Of a DNA stretch of 64,000 nt, positions 43,198 through 51,735 are shown piece after piece. The translations under genes were made by a program, and so were the position numbers. Origin of the DNA: Bacteroidaceae bacterium. GTDB taxonomy: Bacteria; Bacteroidota; Bacteroidia; Bacteroidales; Bacteroidaceae. The notes beneath the pieces were generated by a model. It worked only from the letters and a program-made list of their open reading frames with translations, was not told the origin of the DNA and ran no database searches. The stretch covers positions 40,715 to 104,714 of the forward strand of contig JAGCDQ010000034.1 of the NCBI GenBank assembly GCA_017651245.1, read 5' to 3'. Positions within the stretch are counted from its first letter, which is position 1. The number at the start of each line of letters is the position of its first letter.

Positions 43198-46100
43198 TTA
43201 AAAACCATCCAAGTCATAGTATTCATCCTCAATATTGAAGTCTAACTTTTGTTGAGGCTTATTGCTTGGAGTAGCAGGAGTATTGCCAAAGTCGTCAAAG
43301 TATATTACATCCTCTTTTGGCTTTTGTGGCACTTCTGTTGGCTTTGTTGGTTCAACGGGCTTTATAGGCTCAACATACTCCGAAGATTTGTTTGGTTCAA
43401 CAGGTTCTGTTGGCTTTGGGTCAGCGCCCACTTCTATTTGCTTTGGAGCTTCCACGGGTATCTCGATTACGCCTTGACTGGTTTGTGGTTTCATGTTAAC
43501 TTCTTCAGGTATGCTTATCTCCTCTGTCGAAGTGTTTGGCTCCTCGTTGGGAATCCTGATTTCCTCAGTTGGAATGGTTATTTCCTCAGCGGGTTGTACT
43601 TCAACTTCAGTTGATTGCGTTTCTTCTTCCTCCACAGAAATCTCGAAGGTATTTTGTTCCTGTTCATTGTATTCTCCTTCAGCGTTCATGTCATCAACCG
43701 TCTGCACCTTTCTGCTGATTTCCTCCTTCAAGTCTCGTTCTTCCGGCATCGTTACCTCAGCAGGTTCAGAAAGCAGGTACCGCTTGCTAACTGTCAGTGG
43801 TGCAAAATGTTTGGCATAGAAATCGTCATAGTCTTTATAGCTATATGTTGAGCCAATTAGTTCAAGGTTCTCCTTGCTTATTATGGTTCCCCTTGTCCCT
43901 GCAAGTTGTTGTGCCGCAGTCTTGTTTTGATATAGTTCGCGTGCATACTGGAAAGCTTCGTCGTAGCTACGGAAACCGTCTATCCGCATCTGGTGTGGAC
44001 CGTCCATGTTCTCAATGTTCAGTTCGAAGTTGCGAACGAGGAAGTGTGTGAAGTTGAATTTTGCTACCTCATACAGCAGTTTGTTCTCGTTTATAGAGTC
44101 GGGCTCGTAGGTTAGCAGGAACATAAAGTTGCCTATTCGGTCTGCAGAGAATACCCTTGCCTGCAGGCTGTCTTGATTGGTTAGCACTTCGGATCGTCTG
44201 TCCCATACCTGTCCGAGATCGAAACCGCCGCTATGCAAGCGTTTTCCATCCTTTACTCCGTTGATTATCATGCCTGCCATCTCACTGAGTCTACTTTGTG
44301 GATAGTTTTCTACCAAAGTTTTCATGTCGTCAAGACAGCCTGCAGGGTCTCCGTCGTTCAGTTTATTCAGACCACCGATAAACAGGAATTTGTCACGGTT
44401 GGCACCCATAGGGAATCTTGTTTCAGACATCTTTACTCCACTCTTGACATCTTGATTGCGGTTAGCCTTGAATGCTTCGTATGTAGCTGCGTAGATAGAG
44501 TCCTCTATGTGTATTCCAAACTGTGAGTTCTCGCGGAAGTAGGGGTCGGTGAGCAGTGTGGTCCATTTGCTGTCGGGATGGTTGTTTTTCAGTGAGTCGA
44601 TGTATAGGTCAGCTTTGCTGGTATCACCTTTCCTGGAGTATAGTAGGAAAAGATGATACAATACATCGTCCATCTGTTCGTAGTTGGGATGCTGATCAGT
44701 GACCCTCCTGAGATGCTTCTCGCTTAAGTAGAGGTTGTCCAGCCTATCCTTGAAGATGATACCTGCGTGATGAAGACCGTCGGCAAGAATCTTATTGCTT
44801 GCGTCCATCTGTTCTTCTGTGAATGGAATTTGTGCCAGATAGTATTCTCGTTTGTGCGGATCGTTTTGTGCACTGTCAGTGATTTGTTCCAGAGAGTCTT
44901 GCTGTAGCTCTTCACGCATTATAGAGTCGCGTTGTTCCTCAGTCAACTCTTCTATGTCATTTGAGCCGAAGTCGCTCACCACTGTTTTGTTGCTTCGTCG
45001 CCAGTTGTCTATGTTTTCGCGTTTGCCCCATTGCTTTTGGAAGGCAGCCTTACCCTGAGCCACAGCCATAGGATTGTAGAAATACCATGTGGCATTGTTT
45101 ATGCCTGGTATCTGTTGCTGCTGTTGTGGAGTGTTGCGTTGTCCACCCCTTGTGTCAATGTCAGACATGCCTTGTTGTGAGCGCGACTGTACTTCAGCCT
45201 CTGCCTGTTGCTTCCTTTCTTCTTTCTCTTTCTTTTTGAGCGCCTCTATCACACGATCGATGGCTGCATTACGCTCAGTCTCGGGCATGTGTGCCAACTC
45301 TTGAAGTGAGTCTTGTAGTTGTATGGCATCAGTATATGGCACAAGTTCGTCGAGTACCTTTGACCTTTCTGACATCTGTTCATAGTCAGCACGGTCCTTG
45401 TCGAGCAGTCCTATGGCCTCGCCATAGCATCGTCTCGCATCAGCAAATTTCTCCTTTGTCCAGTATAGGTCTCCCAGGTGCAGCAGTAATACGCCTTTTT
45501 CTATGCCATTGCGTTGTGACTTTTCGTTACCCTTTTCATAGGCCGCTATTGCCCTTGTGGTATCCTTGTCTGCCAGATAAATGTTTCCTATGGCATAGTA
45601 TATCTGGTCAAGATAGTCTTTGTTGTTATCGTTGGCAGCCATTCGCCGCAGTTTGTTTATCATTTGCTTAGACCTACCGTGTGCCATCACCTCAGTCATT
45701 GATATACGAGCGTTGAAATCGAGTTCGTATGGCGGATTCATTCTTACCACGTGTCTGAAAGCCTTGTATGCCTCTTCCTTGCGTCCTTCCGCTGCCAGCA
45801 ACTGCCCCATCAGGTACCATTCGCGTGCTTTCTGCTTTCTTCGCATCTCGTGCTTGATAACTTTTCTTAGGTATGGTATGGCTTGCTTGTAGTCACCAGC
45901 GTGTATGTAGTAGTCAGCATAGGTGTAGTCCCATTCCTTCACCGCACGCCAGTCCATAGAGTCGCGTTGCATGGTGCGTATTACGTCTTCTGCATCATAT
46001 TGCCACCCCGCCTCTACGTAACTTTTTGCAAGCCATGCGCGTGCTTTGCCGAGGATAGCTGGTTGTGTGTTATATAGACGTGCCATGTATGCGAATGTTG

Positions 46101-46743
46101 CAGAAGCCTCTTCGAAAGCACCCTGATGAAACTGTGATCGTCCCATGAGCATCCATGCCTTCCACAGGAATGGGTTGTATTCCCTTCGGCTCAGCCATTC
46201 TATGTCCTTGGCGGTCTTTCTGCGTTTCTTCGTCCATTCTGGCTTGTGTTTGATACTGTGCTGGTGGATGGCTTTCTGTGACTTCTCTATGGCACGGTCG
46301 AAATTTCCTTTTCCCAGCTCGCGACTACCCTTGTTTGCTACGGTATAGAGTGGGATTATCTCTGTGTAGTTGTCCTTGTTCCCGTTTTCCTTTTCCAGAC
46401 TTCCGTCAATATAGGCTACTGCTCCGTTATAGTAGGTGTTGTATTTTGCATTAAACGAATGCCACCATCTGTGTGATGATGTATTCTTCTGTGTGGAGCA
46501 TGCCGTAAGCATTGTTATAGTGAGGAGGATGAGAACTGTTGTGGCTTTCTCTGTATTGGCAGCCGCAGCCTTTTTCTGCTTGCTCTTGGTGGCAATCTCT
46601 TGAAGCTTACAGTCGCTTTTGCTGACGCATCCGTCACAGTTATTGGCGACTTTGATGCAATCATCTTTGTCGCCAAGTGAGGCAAGAGCTGCTATGATGC
46701 CCAGTACCACGAGTGCTACTATTGCTACTATTGCAAACTGCAT
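43198..46743 (-). CDS. porW: PorW/SprE-like TPR protein of type IX secretion, with extra Cys-rich membrane N-terminus
   Basis: The central ~700 residues are tetratricopeptide-type repeats (for example YLRKVIKHEMRRKQKAREWY, AYKAFRHVVRMNPPYEL) matching PorW/SprE, a lipoprotein needed for the T9SS. The C-terminal ~200 residues are Glu/Pro/Thr-rich low complexity (EEITIPTEEIRIPNEE). The lipobox-like LTITMLTACSTQKN sits at residues 75-86, not at the start: the frame begins with a separate membrane helix and a Cys cluster (DDCIKVANNCDGCVSKSDC, residues 27-45). No ATG, GTG or TTG codon lies in frame in the stretch just before the internal lipoprotein-like signal. At 1,181 residues it is longer than the usual 600-900. 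Cotranscribed with aroA (8 bases upstream) and porX. Confidence 0.85.
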   Translation of the reverse strand: MQFAIVAIVALVVLGIIAALASLGDKDDCIKVANNCDGCVSKSDCKLQEIATKSKQKKAAAANTEKATTVLILLTITMLTACSTQKNTSSHRWWHSFNAKYNTYYNGAVAYIDGSLEKENGNKDNYTEIIPLYTVANKGSRELGKGNFDRAIEKSQKAIHQHSIKHKPEWTKKRRKTAKDIEWLSRREYNPFLWKAWMLMGRSQFHQGAFEEASATFAYMARLYNTQPAILGKARAWLAKSYVEAGWQYDAEDVIRTMQRDSMDWRAVKEWDYTYADYYIHAGDYKQAIPYLRKVIKHEMRRKQKAREWYLMGQLLAAEGRKEEAYKAFRHVVRMNPPYELDFNARISMTEVMAHGRSKQMINKLRRMAANDNNKDYLDQIYYAIGNIYLADKDTTRAIAAYEKGNEKSQRNGIEKGVLLLHLGDLYWTKEKFADARRCYGEAIGLLDKDRADYEQMSERSKVLDELVPYTDAIQLQDSLQELAHMPETERNAAIDRVIEALKKKEKEERKQQAEAEVQSRSQQGMSDIDTRGGQRNTPQQQQQIPGINNATWYFYNPMAVAQGKAAFQKQWGKRENIDNWRRSNKTVVSDFGSNDIEELTEEQRDSIMREELQQDSLEQITDSAQNDPHKREYYLAQIPFTEEQMDASNKILADGLHHAGIIFKDRLDNLYLSEKHLRRVTDQHPNYEQMDDVLYHLFLLYSRKGDTSKADLYIDSLKNNHPDSKWTTLLTDPYFRENSQFGIHIEDSIYAATYEAFKANRNQDVKSGVKMSETRFPMGANRDKFLFIGGLNKLNDGDPAGCLDDMKTLVENYPQSRLSEMAGMIINGVKDGKRLHSGGFDLGQVWDRRSEVLTNQDSLQARVFSADRIGNFMFLLTYEPDSINENKLLYEVAKFNFTHFLVRNFELNIENMDGPHQMRIDGFRSYDEAFQYARELYQNKTAAQQLAGTRGTIISKENLELIGSTYSYKDYDDFYAKHFAPLTVSKRYLLSEPAEVTMPEERDLKEEISRKVQTVDDMNAEGEYNEQEQNTFEISVEEEETQSTEVEVQPAEEITIPTEEIRIPNEEPNTSTEEISIPEEVNMKPQTSQGVIEIPVEAPKQIEVGADPKPTEPVEPNKSSEYVEPIKPVEPTKPTEVPQKPKEDVIYFDDFGNTPATPSNKPQQKLDFNIEDEYYDLDGF

Positions 46744-46751
46744 TGTGCCTG

Positions 46752-48008
46752 TCAGTCGTTACTTTCTTCAATTATGAACCCCGCTTTTTTCAGATCTTCC
46801 CAATAGTGTGGGTATGATTTGCTTACCACCTCCGGGTTGTTTATGCGTATTTCTCCGAGTGGTATGGCAAGAGGGGCGAATGCCATTGCCATGCGATGGT
46901 CTTGATAGGTGTCAATGGCAGGCTCGAACTGTGCCTCGCATCGTTCACCATCCCATGATAGTTCCGAGTTGTTGTGGTCATGTATGACATATCCCAGCTT
47001 TGCAAGTTCTGTCTTTAGAGCTTCGATGCGGTTGGTTTCCTTGATTATCAAGCTTGCCAGTCCGGTGAAGTGGAACGGAATGCCCATGGCACAACAGGTT
47101 ACCACCAGTGTCTGTGCCAAGTCTGGTTGCTTTATAAAATCATAGTCAAAGCGTGATGGCTGGTATGGTTTTGCTGAGAGAGTGACATCTGAAATCTCCG
47201 ACCCACTGTTGGCAAAGGTTGTTTTCACTCCAAGGAAATTGAACAGATATCTAATCACCGAATCGCCTTGTCGTGATGAGTCCACGAGTCCGGAGAGTGT
47301 GAAGTTAAGCTGTGGCTTGTGTGACAGAGCCAAGATCTCATACCAGTATGATGCTGCACTCCAGTCGTTCTCAATATGATAGTTATTAGTTTTGTATGGT
47401 TTTGGCGCTACCTCTATGGTGCTTATGTCAGCCCATTCTGCTGTACTGCCAAAGGCATGCATCAGGTGTAGTGTCAAGTCTATATACGGTCTTGATACGA
47501 TTTCGCCTGTTAGGTGTATTCGCAAACCGTTTTTCAGCATTGGCGCTATAAGTAATAGTGCGGATATGTATTGTGAACTTACGTTGCCGGCAATCTCGAT
47601 GTCGCCGCCATCCAGTTGACATCCGTTTATTGTCAGTGGTGGAAATCCCTCCTCACCGGCATATTCTATATCGGCACCAAGCTTTCTCAAGGCGTTCACC
47701 AGAGGCTCTATCGGTCGATGCAACATTCGCTCTGTGCCAGTGATGGTGTGCTTTCCTGTTGTCGCACTCAGGTAGGCAGTCATGAAACGCATGGCGGTAC
47801 CTGCTGCCATGATATCTATCACCTCCGGGTCTTGCTCGAGTGCCTCTACCATAACTCTTGTGTCATCACAATCGGAGAGATTGGTTAGTTGTCCTTGTCT
47901 GCCGCTCAGCGCATGTATTATTAGTGCTCTGTTACTAATGCTTTTTGAGGCTGGCAGCTGTATTGTTGTGTTGTGTAGGGCAGGAGCCTTTATTATGTAT
48001 TGTGTCAT
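46752..48008 (-). CDS. aroA: 3-phosphoshikimate 1-carboxyvinyltransferase (EPSP synthase)
   Basis: Sixth step of the shikimate pathway, joining shikimate-3-phosphate and PEP. Conserved segments: LPASKSISNRALIIHAL (substrate-binding N-terminus), GTAMRFMTAYLS, GNVSSQYISALLLIAP, KETNRIEALKTELAKLG and TYQDHRMAMAFAPLA, in the right order over 418 residues. Cytoplasmic. It leads a same-strand run with porW, porX and tsaE, with gaps of 8 to 33 bases. Confidence 0.96.
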   Translation of the reverse strand: MTQYIIKAPALHNTTIQLPASKSISNRALIIHALSGRQGQLTNLSDCDDTRVMVEALEQDPEVIDIMAAGTAMRFMTAYLSATTGKHTITGTERMLHRPIEPLVNALRKLGADIEYAGEEGFPPLTINGCQLDGGDIEIAGNVSSQYISALLLIAPMLKNGLRIHLTGEIVSRPYIDLTLHLMHAFGSTAEWADISTIEVAPKPYKTNNYHIENDWSAASYWYEILALSHKPQLNFTLSGLVDSSRQGDSVIRYLFNFLGVKTTFANSGSEISDVTLSAKPYQPSRFDYDFIKQPDLAQTLVVTCCAMGIPFHFTGLASLIIKETNRIEALKTELAKLGYVIHDHNNSELSWDGERCEAQFEPAIDTYQDHRMAMAFAPLAIPLGEIRINNPEVVSKSYPHYWEDLKKAGFIIEESND

Positions 48009-48038
48009 GTGAGTTGTTTACTTCTGTATATTACCATG

Positions 48039-48046
48039 CAAAAGTA
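48039..48046 (-). promoter_or_regulatory. -7 box of aroA-porW-porX-tsaE operon
   Basis: CAAAAGTA on the + strand, reading TACTTTTG on the - strand, 31 bases before the aroA start. No clear promoter is seen in the gaps further down the operon. Confidence 0.6.
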
Positions 48047-48085
48047 GTAAATATAATTCGTATAGTCGAAAAAGATGCCTTAAAA

Positions 48086-48117
48086 TTTGCAATTCTCATG
48101 CGAATGCATTACTTTTG
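48086..48117 (+). promoter_or_regulatory. Promoter of tRNA-Pro gene
   Basis: TTTG at 48086-48089 and TACTTTTG at 48110-48117, 20 bases apart, 40 bases before the tRNA. Confidence 0.7.
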
Positions 48118-48157
48118 CATCCGCAATTAAGCCACTGTGGCTGCTTTTTGCAGGCAT

Positions 48158-48233
48158 CGGGATGTGGCGCAGTTGGTAGCGTACGCGTCTGGGGGGCGTG
48201 TGGTCGCCAGTTCGAGTCTGGTCATCCCGACCA
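48158..48233 (+). tRNA. tRNA-Pro (anticodon GGG)
   Basis: The acceptor stem CGGGATG pairs with CATCCCG, followed by discriminator A and an encoded CCA (48231-48233). The D arm GCGCAGTTGGTAGCGT, the anticodon stem CGCGT/GCGTG with 7-base loop CTGGGGG (anticodon GGG), and the T arm GCCAGTTCGAGTCTGGT are all in place. Length 73 plus CCA. Confidence 0.95.
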
Positions 48234-48242
48234 TTATTTAAT

Positions 48243-48278
48243 GAGGACATGTTGTAAGACACGTCCTCTTTTTGTTTT
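48243..48278 (+). terminator. Terminator after tRNA-Pro
   Basis: GAGGACATGT / ACACGTCCTC arms (one mismatch), 6-base loop, then TTTTTGTTTT. Confidence 0.8.
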
Positions 48279-48297
48279 AAGGCACATGCAGGGAGGT

Positions 48298-48951
48298 ATG
48301 AGAAAACAGATAATATATATAATGTGGGTGGCTCTCGCAGTTGTACTTACGGGATGTCACTCGTCTAAGTTTGTAGGCGAGGGGCAGACTTTTGTGGCTA
48401 ACAGTGTTAATGTGAGTGCTGACTATGCCTTCAAGGATGCCAATGTCATGACTTTGAAGGAGGCGGAGCGCATAGGTATTCTGCCGATAGAAAACAGGGA
48501 AGAGGCAAGAAAGAAAGTACGCCATCTTAACCACATCACTGATACTAAATATTATAAGTTGGATCCCATGACGCACTCCATACCGTATCTTGCCGACGGC
48601 GCTGCTAAATTGTTGAAGACTATTGGTAAGAAGTTCCAGAAGAAGCTAAAGAAGAACGGATACCGCCAGCATCGTATCATTGCCACGTCTATGTTGCGTA
48701 CACGTGCGGATGTGAACAGTCTTCGCAAGGTTAATGGCAACGCCTCGAAGAATTCTGCGCACATGTATGCCACTACGTTCGACTTGTCGTACACACGTTT
48801 CAACCGTATCAGTACCGATGGCGACCCTGTGAATAACGACCAGATGGCAAACTATCTGGGAGAGGTGTTGCTGAAACTTAGGGAAGACGGTAAGTGTAGG
48901 GTCATCTTTGAGCGCAATCAGCATTGCTTCCATATCATGAGCAATGAGTAG
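48298..48951 (+). CDS. DUF5715-like lipoprotein
   Basis: From the ATG at 48298 the protein starts MRKQIIYIMW and has a lipobox LTGC; an in-frame ATG at 48286 adds only MQGG and is the alternative. The rest fits DUF5715, a Bacteroidales family related in fold to M15-type peptidoglycan peptidases: RIIATSMLRTRADVNSLRKVNGNASKNSAH and FDLSYTRF, with late His residues (HCFHIM). Any hydrolytic activity is an inference. The much longer upstream frame runs through the tRNA and is not coding. Confidence 0.8.
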   Translation: MRKQIIYIMWVALAVVLTGCHSSKFVGEGQTFVANSVNVSADYAFKDANVMTLKEAERIGILPIENREEARKKVRHLNHITDTKYYKLDPMTHSIPYLADGAAKLLKTIGKKFQKKLKKNGYRQHRIIATSMLRTRADVNSLRKVNGNASKNSAHMYATTFDLSYTRFNRISTDGDPVNNDQMANYLGEVLLKLREDGKCRVIFERNQHCFHIMSNE

Positions 48952-48972
48952 GGTATGAGTGGATGAATACAA

Positions 48973-49012
48973 CAACGGGAACCTCCATGCGTGGGTTCCC
49001 GTTGCCTGTTTT
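48973..49012. terminator. Shared terminator between convergent genes
   Basis: Perfect 11-bp arms CAACGGGAACC / GGTTCCCGTTG with a 10-base loop, followed by CCTGTTTT. It separates the DUF5715 gene from the TonB receptor gene. Confidence 0.85.
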
Positions 49013-51080
49013 ATAATTTGATGTTTATACCGCCTATCACCCAGATGCCCGGTTGTGGCACACAACCATAGTCCACATATTCCTTGTCCAGTAGGTTGTT
49101 GCCTTCTACATATATATTATAATATGGCTGTTGCCATGTAAGTCGTGCGTCCAGTACCCCATAGCTTGCATAGTTTACTACCGTTCCGTCGGTGTTAGTG
49201 TATGTTCCGGTACGGTCTTGCCAGCGATAGTGGGCGTCAAATGTCACGTTGCGCACAATGTTCAGTCCAAGGTGGCATGTCAGCTTGTGCCTGAGATACT
49301 CCAGTGCATACCGGCTCTGTATGTTCTCTTCCTTGTTTTGGTTCTGGTGTTGGTAGCAGTAAGCCACTGACAGCGTCCGCATTACCGTTTGTGTCGGCAG
49401 CAGTTGGTTCAGTTGCAGTGCGATCGAAGCCTCTGTGCCGATGTTGTTGATTTGTCCGAAGTTCACTGACTGCCACGGGGCATCCTCGCCCTCGTCGGTA
49501 TGGCGAATCCAATCGATCAGGTTCTTGTGTCGATTGTAGAAGATACTCCATTTGGCTGTTATGCCGTTGCTGTGGTGCTCCAGTCCAGCTTCCCATGCAC
49601 TCACCTCCTCTGGCTTCAGGTGCTTGTCTGCCTTGTGACCTCCCACGGAGTAGTACAGCTCCGTTACAGATGGCATCCTCAGTGATGTGTTGTATGATGC
49701 ATACGCTTTCAGATAGTCTGTCAGCCAGTAGCTCATGTCTATGCCTGGGTATACTTTCAGGTCGATGTCTGCCCAGTTGTTGTGTACGGCTGTCAGTCCA
49801 GCAGAGAGGGTAAACCTCTCCAGCAAGATGTTGTGCTCCAGAGTGATGCTGACGTTCGAGCGGTTCAGCCCGTATTCGTATTTGCGGTCGGTGCCGTGAA
49901 TGTGTTTCGGGTTGTCCAGTGGCTCTCCGAGGTTACTGCTTACCAGTTCCTCGTTGCGCATCTCTGCGCCTATGGCTGTGCGTCCTCCCCACCAGTCGAA
50001 CCAGCTGTTAATGCTCATTCCGTATACGTTCGTGCGATGGTAGTTGAACGGATATTTGTCGGGCTCGCCTCGAAACAGTTCAAAGCGGTCCTGCGTATGG
50101 TTCCAGTATATTGCTGGTCGGACATGGAAGGCACCGCGTGTGTTCTCGGCATATAGGGCGGTGAAAGTCTTGAAGACATGTTCAAACTGGTTGTCCCACT
50201 TCGCTCCGTAGAAGGTGTTCGATCCGAAATCCTTATGTGACAATCCAGCATGCCAGCGTACCCTCATCAGCGTATTGGTGTGGCTGCCCTCATAGAAAGC
50301 TTTCCATCCTTCATAGTCCGCATTCAGTCTGCCATCCTTGTTCCTGCTGTAGCCGTCGCTACGGGTGTAGCTTGCCGACAGCGATTGGGAGAATGGCGCC
50401 TCTATGCGTGCTCCAATGTTCAGGTAGCCGTAGCTTCCACCCTCTAATCGAAAATTTAATGGTGAAGTCTTTCTTGACGGGTTTCCGTTTTTTGTTACAA
50501 TGTTTATGGCACCTAATAATGAAGATGTACCATAAACCCTTCCTGCGGGACCTTCCAGAACCTCTATGCGCTCGATGTCGCTAATGTCCACGGGGAAGTC
50601 GAAGGCGTTATGACCTGTCTGCGGGTCTCCGATGTTGATGCCATTCAACAGAATAGCTATCTGTTCGTAGTTGCTGCCTCGTATGCTCATGTCTGTCTGT
50701 GCTCCAATCGGACCACGCTGTCTGACATCCACTCCTACGAGTTGCTTCAGCAGGTCGTTTACACTTTGTACTGGCGCCGCCTGAATATCCTGTCGGCTCA
50801 GTACAGTTACCATTCTCGCTTGCTGACGTTCTGTCAGCGGCGCTCGCGTACCCGTCACGCTCACCTCCTCCAGTTCCACCAGCCTTTGGTTCAGGGTTGA
50901 GTCTGTTGTCACCTTCTCGGTCTCTATGCTTATGCCCGCTGCCGTTGCGTGCTGCAACGTAGCGACACTCAGCGTACCGATGACAACCACCCTGCCAAGG
51001 CAAGCGAAGAGGGCATAGCCCTTCCTGGTGAAGTGTGTGAACTTCAGCACTCTGCGCTTGTTGAAAGTTGGTTTGTACAT
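49011..51080 (-). CDS. TonB-dependent outer-membrane receptor (BtuB/vitamin- or metal-receptor type)
   Basis: A long N-terminus with a signal-like helix (ACLGRVVVIGTLSVATLQHATA) leads to a TonB-box-like LEEVSVTGTRAPL, a plug domain (QSVNDLLKQLVGVDVRQRGPIGAQTDMSIRGSNYEQ in outline, then VLEGPAGRVYGTSSLLGAINIVTK) and a 22-strand-type barrel ending GIWVIGGINIKL. 689 residues is normal for a BtuB-like receptor without an added N-terminal domain. The ligand is not evident; no B12-box riboswitch is seen upstream and no SusD is adjacent. Confidence 0.9.
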   Translation of the reverse strand: MYKPTFNKRRVLKFTHFTRKGYALFACLGRVVVIGTLSVATLQHATAAGISIETEKVTTDSTLNQRLVELEEVSVTGTRAPLTERQQARMVTVLSRQDIQAAPVQSVNDLLKQLVGVDVRQRGPIGAQTDMSIRGSNYEQIAILLNGINIGDPQTGHNAFDFPVDISDIERIEVLEGPAGRVYGTSSLLGAINIVTKNGNPSRKTSPLNFRLEGGSYGYLNIGARIEAPFSQSLSASYTRSDGYSRNKDGRLNADYEGWKAFYEGSHTNTLMRVRWHAGLSHKDFGSNTFYGAKWDNQFEHVFKTFTALYAENTRGAFHVRPAIYWNHTQDRFELFRGEPDKYPFNYHRTNVYGMSINSWFDWWGGRTAIGAEMRNEELVSSNLGEPLDNPKHIHGTDRKYEYGLNRSNVSITLEHNILLERFTLSAGLTAVHNNWADIDLKVYPGIDMSYWLTDYLKAYASYNTSLRMPSVTELYYSVGGHKADKHLKPEEVSAWEAGLEHHSNGITAKWSIFYNRHKNLIDWIRHTDEGEDAPWQSVNFGQINNIGTEASIALQLNQLLPTQTVMRTLSVAYCYQHQNQNKEENIQSRYALEYLRHKLTCHLGLNIVRNVTFDAHYRWQDRTGTYTNTDGTVVNYASYGVLDARLTWQQPYYNIYVEGNNLLDKEYVDYGCVPQPGIWVIGGINIKL

Positions 51081-51103
51081 AATGATATTTTAAAAAACGA
51101 GTG

Positions 51104-51212
51104 CAAAGTTACGATTAAGCGAGCGGAATACAAAACAAAAGCGTGCTTTTGTTTTTATTCCCGAGCGCAAGTAACTTATCCAAAAGTTACGAAAGTCGAG
51201 TGGAATACAAAA
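51104..51212 (-). promoter_or_regulatory. Promoter region of TonB receptor with repeated elements
   Basis: CAAAGTTA at 51104-51111 gives a -7 TAACTTTG on the - strand. A ~30-base block (AAAGTTACGA...CGAGCGGAATACAAAA) beginning at 51105 recurs with changes at 51183-51212. Between the copies lie two palindromes: AAAACAAAAGC/GCTTTTGTTTT at 51132-51155 and GTAACTT/AAGTTAC at 51170-51189. Confidence 0.5.
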
Positions 51213-51297
51213 TTATCTAAAGTAAAAAAATACGCATTCTTTGCATGCAAAGCGAAAATAAATTTCGAATCTGTATTACGCATTACGAATTATTTCG

Positions 51298-51305
51298 TAT
51301 CTTTG
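51298..51305 (+). promoter_or_regulatory. -7 box of structured RNA / BspA leader
   Basis: TATCTTTG at 51298-51305 with expected transcription start near 51312, facing the structured region and the BspA-like gene. No other -7 box is found before that gene. Confidence 0.65.
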
Positions 51306-51309
51306 TCAC

Positions 51310-51660
51310 CGACATAGCCAGTCCATTAGTGGACAGGGCGGGTCAAGACATCGATGGATCAGTCCCTGACTATCGCACACCAGAGCCTTCGCGGCTCTCC
51401 GTGCCTTCAGGGACGAAGGACGTTTTCTAACGTTATCTTCTACACTCAGATCTCGCAACTCTGATAATCCAAGAAGATACCGCAACGAAGCGTCCACGTT
51501 GGGTGTGTTATATCCCGATGTTTGTAAGCCACCATTGGCTCACGGCATTACCTATATAATACGCAATGGCGTGGGCTGGCTTGGTTGCTTATCCTTGGAT
51601 TAGGCATGCGAGAGCCAGAGTGTGGGATAAGCAACGGAAGGTATCTCCCACGTCTTTTTT
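51310..51660 (+). ncRNA. Unidentified structured RNA or long riboregulatory leader
   Basis: Between a promoter and a T6 run lie ~350 bases with no convincing reading frame but dense pairing potential: GTCCA/TGGAC at 51331-51344; a compound hairpin GTCCCTGA...TTCAGGGAC enclosing GCAC/GTGC and AGAGCC/GGCTCT at 51362-51414; GGACG/CGTCC enclosing TATCTTCT/AGAAGATA at 51417-51495; CCATTG/CAATGG at 51532-51568; and CGTGGG/CCCACG enclosing GTTGCTTATCC/GGATAAGCAAC at 51570-51652. RNase P, tmRNA, SRP and common riboswitch signatures were looked for and not seen. It may be a free small RNA, or the leader of the BspA-like gene that begins 76 bases after the T-run. Confidence 0.6.
51622..51660 (+). terminator. 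Terminator ending the structured RNA
   Basis: GTGGGATA at 51622-51629 can pair with TATCTCCCAC at 51642-51651 and is followed by GTCTTTTTT. The same CCCAC can instead pair with CGTGGG at 51570-51575. Confidence 0.65.
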
Positions 51661-51735
51661 GTATCCGTAAACTACTGCTTGAATATTAATTAGCCGAAGT
51701 AGGGAGAGTTGTAGGCAGAGAAAAAGTTTTGTTTT

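Noticed and set aside
48115-48297. N-terminal extension of the DUF5715 frame
   Set aside because: It runs through the whole tRNA-Pro gene and its terminator; the lipoprotein signal starts at 48298 (or 48286).
51081-51310. Cobalamin riboswitch in front of the BtuB-like TonB receptor
   Set aside because: No B12-box or matching conserved helices are seen on the - strand; the region holds only promoters and palindromes.
51310-51660. RNase P RNA, tmRNA or SRP RNA as identity of the structured region
   Set aside because: The hallmark strings (GAGGAAAGTC, the tRNA-like tGGTTCGAAtC/CCA end, GGAAGGAAGCA) are absent.
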